Notes under the pieces: generated by a model
The model's database searches: none
The model's input: the letters and a program-made list of their open reading frames with translations, nothing else
What the model was told of the DNA's origin: nothing
Shown: piece after piece, positions 6,913-12,174 of the stretch
How positions within the stretch are numbered: the stretch's first letter is position 1
How the letters are laid out: each line of letters begins with the position of its first letter
Translations under genes and position numbers: made by a program
From: Ignavibacteriota bacterium
GTDB lineage: Bacteria; Bacteroidota; Ignavibacteria; Palsa-1295
Direction of reading: 5' to 3'
DNA: 12,174 nucleotides
Assembly: GCA_025357895.1 (NCBI GenBank)
Contig: JANYLL010000289.1
Location: forward strand, 1-12,174

Positions 6913-9813
6913 GTTCTTCTGCTTCTCCGGTAAAATAATATGAAACTCCGAGCCTTCACCTTCTTTTGATTCTGCGAAGATCAATCCGCAGTGGTTGTCG
7001 ACAATTTTGCGGCAAAGCGCTAAGCCGATACCGGTACCTTCATATTTCGTGCGCTCATTTAATCGCTGAAAAATGACGAATATTTTCTCGGAGAATTCCT
7101 GATCGAAACCTATTCCACTATCTTTGATGATTATCTCGTAATAGGTATTACTTGTGTCAAGTTCTTTCTCTAGTATCCTTTTTATTGTCAGCTTATGCGC
7201 TGTTATCGAAATGATCGGAATCGTATCATCTTTGGAGAACTTCAATGCATTACCGATCAGGTTATGGAAAAGCTGATCTAATTGAGCGGGTACGCCGGCG
7301 ATAATTGGGAGTTTATCAATTTCGATCTTTGCCTTTTTTTCCTCAATTAACAGATCGTAATCTGTTAATGCATGATCAATAATTTCATTAAGATCAGTGG
7401 GTTCGAATTCCTGCTCGCTGGCTTTGAGCCGTGAATAATTCAAGATGTCCTTGATGAGACTGCTCATGCGTTCGGAAGAAGCGTCAATCTTGTTAAAATA
7501 ATTTTGAGACGTTTCGTCCATCCTCTCTTTATTATGGCTGCGAATGCGGCCGGCAAACATTTGGATTTTTCTTAGTGGCTCCTGCAAATCATGCGAAGCA
7601 ACGTAGGCAAATCGCTCAAGTTCGGAATTGCTGCGTTCAAGATCCGAATTTTTTTCTTCAAGCAGATCATTAGCGGCACGGAGCTTTTCGGAAATGCTCT
7701 CAAGCTTCTCGTTCGCTTCGATGATCGTTGTATTATCATGGGCGATCACGATCGCACCCTGATTTATATTGTTCTGAGTAAGCGGAACGGAATAGATCGC
7801 ATAATGATGGCCGGTCAGTGATGTTGACTGAATCGTCACCGGCTCATTGGTAGCAAGTGTTTTCTCCAGAGTCTTGTGAATATCAGAATTCTTATACGAG
7901 GGGAACACCTCAAGAAAACTTTTGCCCAGAATTTCGTGAGCTTTGATCTTAGAAGATTGAGAGAACGCTTTGTTCACTCCGATAAAACGACTATCCTTAT
8001 CATAAACACAGATCTGATCGATCGAAGAGTCGAGGACCGTTTCTATGAAGTCTTTCTGCTGAGTAAGTTCGTCATTTTTTTCTTTAAGTTCAATTGTTCT
8101 TGTCCTAACGACTCTTTCTAATTCATCGCGGAAATTTGCCTCAGCTATTCGTAATTTTTCCTGAAGTATTTTTTGCTCAGTGATATCCCTGGCGACCTTT
8201 GAAGCGCCTACAAGATTACCCCCAGCATTTCTGATAGGAGAAATTATTAAGGATATATTTCGCCGCTCTCCGGATTTAGTAATACGGATGGTTTCAAAGT
8301 GTTCGACGCGTTCACCTTTTTTTAAGCGTTCGAGGATCTTTGGTTCTTCATCCAGGCGATCTTGAGGAATAAGTTTGGTAATCGATTGACCGATCATTTC
8401 TTCTGGAGTATATCCGAAGATTCTTTGGGCGCCCGGATTCCAGCTTGTTACAATTCCTTCAAAGGTCTTACCGACGATTGCATCTTCAGATGACTGAACT
8501 ATGGCAGCGAGTTGCAAAGAGAAGGAATTAGCTTCCATTTCTGCACTAATATCGGAGACTCCCATGCAGATTCCTATGATCGATCCATCTGAGGATCTAA
8601 CCGGATTATAAAACCCGCGAAGCCAGTAATCTTTTCCGTCTAATCCATGCTGTTTTGATTTGCGCTCAATGGATTCTCCCGATTTAACCTTTTCCAGTAC
8701 TGCGACCAAGTATGCGCCTAACTCCACACCCAGGACTTCGGGAACAGATTTATTAATCGAAAGTTTTTTACCAGTGACTTTTGAATAGAGATCGGCAGCA
8801 GCATGATTAAATGCCAGGATATTCGCATTCAGATCAATAAGAACAAAGCCATCTTTTGCATTGTCGAAAAGTGCACGAAGATTTGCCTCGGACTCTCGAA
8901 TCACTGACTGTGATACAACTTCATCAGTAATGTTGGATACGCTGATACAAACGCCGATGATTGTTCCGCTTTCGGATTTAACAGGATTATAAATACCTCT
9001 GAGCCACACATCTTTCCCGTTTTTGCCCGTACGTTTGGTTCTGTTTTGTACTGCTTCTCCACTAAATGCCTTCCAGACATGACTCTTCATCACCTCTACA
9101 TTCTCTGCGGGGATGACATCGTAGATTGATACGCCGGGGACAATATCCTTTCCGTGGATATTCCGGTAAAGATGATTACATACCTGATTTAATGCTACAA
9201 TACGCTCATTGCTATCTATAAGCATGTACGCATCTTTTGAATTATCAAAGATCGCGCGAAGATTCGCTTCGGATTTGCGGATTTCATCTTCTGTTCGTTT
9301 CCATTCGGTAATATCGATTAATGTATTGATCGCTCCGATCAATACACCGTTAGGATTAAAGATAGGCTTTGGGCTGGGAAGCACATTCCTTCTTGTACCA
9401 TCAGGTCTTTCAATGATGATCTCATGACCGGTAACTGCCCGACCTTCTTGCAATGTAAGCGCCATAGGGCATCGGGATAATGCCATAGGACTTCCATCAA
9501 TGTTATATATCTTCCAGGAACCGCACCACATATCTTTGCCGATAATAGGTTCGCGCCCCCACAATTTTACGGCTTCCTGATTATAAAGATTGATGACTCC
9601 TTGCGCATTTGTAGTATAAATGGCAACAGGCATACCTTCAAGAAGTTGACGGTATTGCTCTATTATTGTATCAGCAAGATCAAGCGGAAATTCCTGTTTA
9701 TGCAAGTGAGTTAAGCGCTTACGGGCAGTTGTTTTCTTTGGAGAATTGTCATTAGCTGTTGAGCTTTCACCATCCTGGGGAGGATAAAGTGGTCCAGTGG
9801 TTTTGGTGATCAT
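6910..9813 (-). CDS. Soluble multi-PAS sensor histidine kinase
   Basis: The protein is 967 residues from the ATG at 9813; a GTG at 9825 would add four. It is a cytoplasmic sensor kinase that should autophosphorylate on His and pass phosphate to an unidentified response regulator. No membrane segment or signal peptide is seen. Five PAS-like domains come first: about 52-172, 181-297, 308-423, 431-546 and 587-696. Charged helical linkers, probably coiled coils, lie at about 546-590 and 696-731. The HisKA domain (about 731-799) has S-H-D-L-Q-E-P-L-R-K-I with phospho-acceptor His741. The HATPase domain has the N box H-N-L-I-G-N-A-L-K-F (Asn851, Asn855), G1 box D-S-G-I-G-F (898-903), F box F-V-I-F-Q-R-L and G2 box G-T-G-I-G-L-A-L (926-933). 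There is no receiver domain and no regulator gene beside it, so its partner is elsewhere. PAS2 and PAS3 are close copies of each other. A TATAAT lies on the minus strand at 9841-9836, 22 bases before the ATG, without a recognisable -35. It fits the ATG start. Ligand unknown. Confidence 0.92.
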   Translation of the reverse strand: MITKTTGPLYPPQDGESSTANDNSPKKTTARKRLTHLHKQEFPLDLADTIIEQYRQLLEGMPVAIYTTNAQGVINLYNQEAVKLWGREPIIGKDMWCGSWKIYNIDGSPMALSRCPMALTLQEGRAVTGHEIIIERPDGTRRNVLPSPKPIFNPNGVLIGAINTLIDITEWKRTEDEIRKSEANLRAIFDNSKDAYMLIDSNERIVALNQVCNHLYRNIHGKDIVPGVSIYDVIPAENVEVMKSHVWKAFSGEAVQNRTKRTGKNGKDVWLRGIYNPVKSESGTIIGVCISVSNITDEVVSQSVIRESEANLRALFDNAKDGFVLIDLNANILAFNHAAADLYSKVTGKKLSINKSVPEVLGVELGAYLVAVLEKVKSGESIERKSKQHGLDGKDYWLRGFYNPVRSSDGSIIGICMGVSDISAEMEANSFSLQLAAIVQSSEDAIVGKTFEGIVTSWNPGAQRIFGYTPEEMIGQSITKLIPQDRLDEEPKILERLKKGERVEHFETIRITKSGERRNISLIISPIRNAGGNLVGASKVARDITEQKILQEKLRIAEANFRDELERVVRTRTIELKEKNDELTQQKDFIETVLDSSIDQICVYDKDSRFIGVNKAFSQSSKIKAHEILGKSFLEVFPSYKNSDIHKTLEKTLATNEPVTIQSTSLTGHHYAIYSVPLTQNNINQGAIVIAHDNTTIIEANEKLESISEKLRAANDLLEEKNSDLERSNSELERFAYVASHDLQEPLRKIQMFAGRIRSHNKERMDETSQNYFNKIDASSERMSSLIKDILNYSRLKASEQEFEPTDLNEIIDHALTDYDLLIEEKKAKIEIDKLPIIAGVPAQLDQLFHNLIGNALKFSKDDTIPIISITAHKLTIKRILEKELDTSNTYYEIIIKDSGIGFDQEFSEKIFVIFQRLNERTKYEGTGIGLALCRKIVDNHCGLIFAESKEGEGSEFHIILPEKQKN

Positions 9814-9914
9814 AAATAAACACACATATTAATGCATTATACTAACAAGAAGCAAATTTTGTTTGGTTTCAGAAAAAAAGTTTAGATGGGATTATCTCCA
9901 GTGAGGCGTACTCT

Positions 9915-9960
9915 TTAGTCCGCCCGTCCTTTTCTGAGGGACTAATCTGCCCGGCGGGCG
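9915..9960. repeat. Interleaved inverted repeats, pseudoknot-like, between ruvB and kinase gene
   Basis: Two perfect inverted pairs alternate. TTAGTCC (9915-9921) pairs with GGACTAA (9939-9945), and CGCCCG (9921-9926) pairs with CGGGCG (9955-9960). The order A-B-A'-B' is that of an H-type pseudoknot. A competing hairpin, GCCCG-G-CGGGC, sits at 9949-9959. The segment is GC-rich compared with the AT-rich DNA on both sides and lies 13 bases after the ruvB stop codon. It could end the ruvB transcript, be a dispersed repeat element, or regulate the kinase gene. A run of seven T on the minus strand (near 9873-9879) lies well beyond it, too far for a standard intrinsic terminator. Confidence 0.45.
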
Positions 9961-9972
9961 TCCGAGAGGATA

Positions 9973-11007
9973 CTATAAATTTTCAAACAAACTATTACCA
10001 CCTTTTTTTTTCTCAATCCCAAAATGTCTATATGCTAATTCCGTTACCTCTCTGCCTCTTGGAGTGCGCTTCAAAAATCCTTCCTGAATCAGGAATGGTT
10101 CATACACTTCTTCGATCGTGCCGCCTTCTTCGCCGACACTTACGGCAATAGTATTCACTCCAACAGGACCTCCGCCGAATTTTTCGATGATTGTTAGTAA
10201 AATTCTCTTATCCATTTCATCAAGCCCGTGCTCATCAACTTCAAGGGCTTCGAGTGCGATCAGTGCAATTTCGCGTGTAATTTTTCCTGTACCCTTTACT
10301 TGCGCGAAATCACGTGTGCGATGCAGCAGACGATTTGATATGCGTGGCGTTCCGCGCGAACGTCTTGCCAGTTCTGAAATTCCGTCGATATCAGTTTCGA
10401 TTCCAAGAATTCTTGCGCTGCGCTCGATAATTTTTTGCAGCGTTGCTGCATCGTAATAATCAAGACGATTAGTGATTCCGAAACGTGATCTTAATGGTGC
10501 AGAGAGTAATCCAGCGCGTGTTGTTGCGCCGACTAATGTGAATGGCTTCAACTCGATCTGCACTGAACGCGCTGCCGGACCTGAATCTATCATTATATCG
10601 AGTCGGTAATCTTCCATCGCTGAATAAAGATATTCTTCCACGGCTGCTGAAAGTCTGTGGATCTCGTCAATGAACAGTACATCGCCTTCTTCGAGATTTG
10701 TCAGAAGTCCTGCAAGATCTCCGGGACGTTCGAGCACGGGACCGGAAGTTGTTTTGATGTTCGATCCCATTTCGGATGCGATAATATTTGCAAGCGTTGT
10801 CTTGCCAAGCCCCGGAGGTCCGGTAAAAAGCGCATGGTCAAGCGCCTCGCCGCGCTGCTTTGCTGCCTGAATAAAGATGCGGAGATTTTCGACGATCGAA
10901 GGCTGCCCGGAAAATTCTTCAAAAGCTTTCGGACGAAGAGTCTGCTCGAAATCGGTTTCGAGGAAGTTGGCGCTAGTGTTATCGGAACGTGTGGGAGATA
11001 TAGGCAT
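9973..11007 (-). CDS. ruvB: Holliday junction branch migration ATPase RuvB
   Basis: RuvB is the hexameric AAA+ motor that, with RuvA, drives branch migration of Holliday junctions during recombination and fork repair. The 344-residue product has the normal family length and all core motifs. These are the N-terminal L-R-P-K-A-F-E-E-F-S-G-Q, Walker A G-P-P-G-L-G-K-T-T (63-71), Walker B L-F-I-D-E-I-H-R-L (111-119), sensor I G-A-T-T-R-A-G (160-166), the sensor II region R-G-T-P-R-I-S-N-R-L-L (218-228), and the winged-helix T-P-R-G-R (315-319). The usual A-N-R-L-L-R is S-N-R-L-L-H here, a small deviation unlikely to break function. The ATG at 11007 lies 3 bases after the toxin stop codon (11011-11013), and no Shine-Dalgarno is seen. 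ruvB therefore most likely sits in one transcript with the toxin-antitoxin pair and may be translated by coupling. ruvA and ruvC are not in the window. Confidence 0.97.
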   Translation of the reverse strand: MPISPTRSDNTSANFLETDFEQTLRPKAFEEFSGQPSIVENLRIFIQAAKQRGEALDHALFTGPPGLGKTTLANIIASEMGSNIKTTSGPVLERPGDLAGLLTNLEEGDVLFIDEIHRLSAAVEEYLYSAMEDYRLDIMIDSGPAARSVQIELKPFTLVGATTRAGLLSAPLRSRFGITNRLDYYDAATLQKIIERSARILGIETDIDGISELARRSRGTPRISNRLLHRTRDFAQVKGTGKITREIALIALEALEVDEHGLDEMDKRILLTIIEKFGGGPVGVNTIAVSVGEEGGTIEEVYEPFLIQEGFLKRTPRGREVTELAYRHFGIEKKKGGNSLFENL

Positions 11008-11010
11008 TGT

Positions 11011-11298
11011 TTAATCGATATGTAAAATGCGAGCCGAATGATGAACAGTCAAGATTGAAATTTTTTCACCAATGATTTCATAAATAATTCTGTAGCTTCC
11101 AAATATTAATTCTCGAAGGTTTTCATTGTTTTCTTCAGGTACGATTCTACCTGATTTTGGGAAGTCCTTTAATTGCCTTGTAGCAGCAAAAATACGTCTT
11201 GCATATAATTCAGCAGTGGAAGGTTTATCGGCGGCAATGTAGCGGACGATACCCTCGACATCCTTTCTCGCCTTTGCGGACCAAATTACTTTAGCCAT
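11011..11298 (-). CDS. RelE/ParE-family toxin of a type II toxin-antitoxin pair
   Basis: This is a 95-residue protein of the RelE/ParE superfamily, small beta-sheet toxins that either cleave mRNA on the ribosome (RelE) or inhibit gyrase (ParE). Visible family features are the N-terminal W-S-x-x-A-R-K-D-V-E-G-I-V-R-Y-I-A helix region, a central K-D-F-P-K-S-G-R-I-V-P-E, then L-R-E-L-I-F-G-S-Y-R-I-I-Y-E-I, and the C-terminal I-L-T-V-H-H-S-A-R-I-L. The conserved Pro-x-x-Gly-Arg, the Arg before E-L, the Tyr-Arg and the H-x-x-R are all present. These point to the ParE-like side, but target choice cannot be settled from sequence. Its ATG lies inside the last codons of the antitoxin gene (13-base overlap), the classic arrangement for translational coupling. 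It is intact, with no frameshift. ruvB follows after 3 bases. Confidence 0.9.
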   Translation of the reverse strand: MAKVIWSAKARKDVEGIVRYIAADKPSTAELYARRIFAATRQLKDFPKSGRIVPEENNENLRELIFGSYRIIYEIIGEKISILTVHHSARILHID

Positions 11299-11480
11299 TC
11301 TTCAAGCATGGCTTCAACTTCTTCTTGAGTATGGACCTTGCCATTCTCAATATCTTTACGTCCTTCCTCGATCTTCGAAATCACTAAAAGACGCTCCATC
11401 GCTTCATCAATGGTATCTTCTTCCGGAAGATTCTCCATCGCTTTTTCGACGATCTCCTTCATGGTTAATGTCTCTTGCAT
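11286..11480 (-). CDS. Antitoxin partner of the RelE/ParE toxin
   Basis: This is a 64-residue acidic protein, largely helical, that should bind and neutralise the toxin encoded just downstream. It has an L-P-E-E-D-T-I-D-E-A-M-E-R-L segment in the first half. The second half carries K-I-E-E-G-R-K-D-I-E-N-G-K-V-H-T-Q-E-E-V-E-A-M-L-E-E-W: the 'E-x-G-x-x-D-x-x-x-G-(K/R)-V-x-(S/T)-x-E-E-V' tail seen in many small antitoxins paired with ParE/RelE toxins. No formal family name is assigned with certainty, and no clear ribbon-helix-helix motif is seen at the N-terminus. The ATG at 11480 is chosen because AGAAGGAGA stands upstream with AGGAG seven bases from the ATG. The same frame stays open much further upstream into the asparaginase gene on the other strand, which is not a credible start. 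The gene opens the antitoxin-toxin-ruvB unit. Confidence 0.83.
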   Translation of the reverse strand: MQETLTMKEIVEKAMENLPEEDTIDEAMERLLVISKIEEGRKDIENGKVHTQEEVEAMLEEWLK

Positions 11481-11487
11481 AATTATT

Positions 11488-11492
11488 CTCCT
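11488..11492 (-). promoter_or_regulatory. Shine-Dalgarno site of the antitoxin gene (AGGAG)
   Basis: On the minus strand AGGAG precedes the ATG at 11480 with a seven-base spacer, within AGAAGGAGA. It decides the antitoxin start. It is the only clear Shine-Dalgarno before any gene in the window, and the other start codons are preceded by AT-rich or pyrimidine-rich DNA. Confidence 0.7.
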
Positions 11493-11530
11493 TCTGCTAT
11501 AGTAAACAATCAATATGCCGAAGAGTTTGC

Positions 11531-11548
11531 ACGAACCACGAACCACGA
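11531..11548. repeat. Short tandem repeat of ACGAACC (2.6 copies)
   Basis: ACGAACC occurs twice in tandem (11531-11537, 11538-11544), followed by a partial third copy ACGA. It lies in the 145-base gap between the divergent antitoxin and asparaginase genes, about 50 bases upstream of the antitoxin start. It may be a protein-binding site, for example for toxin-antitoxin autoregulation, or a neutral repeat. Confidence 0.5.
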
Positions 11549-11551
11549 TTC

Positions 11552-11574
11552 CCCGGATTACGGGATTTCTCCCG
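11552..11574. promoter_or_regulatory. Alternating CCCG/CGGG inverted repeats in a divergent promoter region
   Basis: CCCG (11552-11555), CGGG (11561-11564) and CCCG (11571-11574) alternate with spacers of 5 and 6 bases, so the central copy can pair with either flank. Placed between two divergent genes next to the ACGAACC repeat, it is a candidate operator for the toxin-antitoxin unit or the asparaginase gene. The arms are only 4 bases long, so chance is quite possible. Confidence 0.25.
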
Positions 11575-11625
11575 TTCAACTTTCCGTTCAATAATACGAG
11601 TTGTTTATTTTCCCGATTCTCACGC

Positions 11626-12174
11626 ATGGCTATAGTCACCGAATCTCTTTCACTGATAGAAGCGCAAGCAGTGCAGTCGCACTTGGGTGATATCCGCTCG
11701 CGCGTTGCAATCGTTTTTACCGGCGGCACGATCGCTGTAACTTCAGATAAAAAAGTAGGACCGAAGCCCGCGCTGCGAGGCAAAGAAATCTTAGAACGTA
11801 TTCCCGAACTTGCTGCGTATCTGCCGAATGTCGAAATCGAAGTTTTCGATTTTGCAACATTGCCGGGTCCGCATATTTCTCCGGAGATGATGCTCACTCT
11901 TGCGGATTTTGTCCGCGCAGTAAGCGATCACTCCGATGGAGTTGTCATTACACATGGCACAGATTCGATGGAGGAAAGCGCCTATTTCCTCGATCTTGCC
12001 ATCGGTGATCATGTGCCCGTTGTTTTCACCGGTGCAATGCATCACTCGCTCGATACTGCATGGGATGGCGGAAGAAATCTGATCGATGCGATTGCCGTCG
12101 CCGCTTCAAAAGAATTTATCGGCGAAGGAGTTGTCGTCGTGATGAACGGCACGATCCACAGCGCAGTGCAGGTG
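11626..12174 (+). CDS. L-asparaginase, C-terminus cut off by window edge
   Basis: The first 183 codons of an asparaginase run in frame to the last base of the window. The enzyme hydrolyses asparagine to aspartate and ammonia. Both family signatures are present: T-G-G-T-I at 32-36, with Thr35 as the likely nucleophile, and T-H-G-T-D-S-M-E-E-S-A at 109-119, with the catalytic Thr112-Asp113 pair. Other family features follow: V-V-F-T-G-A-M (132-138), a D-G-G-R-N-L-I-D-A-I stretch (147-156), and V-V-V-V-M-N-G-T-I-H-S-A (169-180). The expected lysine of the catalytic set lies beyond the window edge or cannot be placed. No signal peptide is visible: residues 1-26 are a mildly polar extension before the first beta strand, which suggests a cytoplasmic enzyme. 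Whether it is the low-affinity cytoplasmic type (ansA-like) or another subgroup cannot be told from the half seen. It is divergent from the antitoxin gene, without a Shine-Dalgarno. Confidence 0.93.
   Translation, partial: MAIVTESLSLIEAQAVQSHLGDIRSRVAIVFTGGTIAVTSDKKVGPKPALRGKEILERIPELAAYLPNVEIEVFDFATLPGPHISPEMMLTLADFVRAVSDHSDGVVITHGTDSMEESAYFLDLAIGDHVPVVFTGAMHHSLDTAWDGGRNLIDAIAVAASKEFIGEGVVVVMNGTIHSAVQV

Noticed and set aside
10657..11025. Plus-strand frame of 122 codons inside ruvB.
   Set aside because: It is antisense to the conserved RuvB motor motifs and shows no recognisable domain.
11531..11548. Possible start of a CRISPR-like or iteron array.
   Set aside because: Only 2.6 copies of a 7-base unit with no spacers. 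It does not extend.
11481..11897. Long N-terminal extension of the antitoxin reading frame on the minus strand (open to 11897).
   Set aside because: It runs antisense through the asparaginase gene and its translation is low-complexity in the wrong way. The AGGAG site and family length point to a start at 11480.
11791..12045. Minus-strand frame of 84 codons inside the asparaginase gene.
   Set aside because: It overlaps the catalytic signature of asparaginase on the other strand and has no features of its own.

Overview
The window looks like a chromosomal segment from a bacterium of the Bacteroidota/Chlorobiota/Ignavibacteria/Kapaibacteria (FCB) side of the tree. This is inferred from three things: a C-terminal type IX secretion (T9SS) sorting domain on one secreted protein, several exported beta-rich proteins of Bacteroidota type, and an almost complete lack of Shine-Dalgarno sequences before the start codons. 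Species cannot be read from the window. No tRNA, rRNA, CRISPR array, transposase, integrase or phage gene was seen.

Left third (1-4043): three genes for exported proteins. A fibronectin-like secreted protein runs leftward off the edge (1-1152). Divergent from it is an AT-rich secreted protein with YD-like repeats (1358-2347). Next comes a beta-propeller-like protein with a T9SS sorting domain (2526-4043). Middle (4123-9813): a complete aconitase of the shorter, roughly 650-residue type, then a small cysteine-containing putative lipoprotein. These two run rightward. They meet, tail to tail, a large soluble multi-PAS sensor histidine kinase on the minus strand that has no receiver domain and no response regulator gene beside it.

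Right third (9973-12174): a tight minus-strand unit, antitoxin - RelE/ParE toxin - ruvB. Antitoxin and toxin overlap by 13 bases and ruvB starts 3 bases after the toxin stop codon. The Holliday-junction motor gene is therefore probably co-transcribed with a toxin-antitoxin pair. Divergent from it, an L-asparaginase gene runs off the right edge.

Most of the window is ordinary housekeeping plus lineage-specific secreted proteins. The points most worth a second look are the toxin-antitoxin-ruvB arrangement, with the only clear Shine-Dalgarno site in the window, the AT-rich YD-repeat gene, and an interleaved set of inverted repeats between ruvB and the kinase. I found no convincing wholly new multi-gene system. 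All gaps between genes are shorter than 300 bases.
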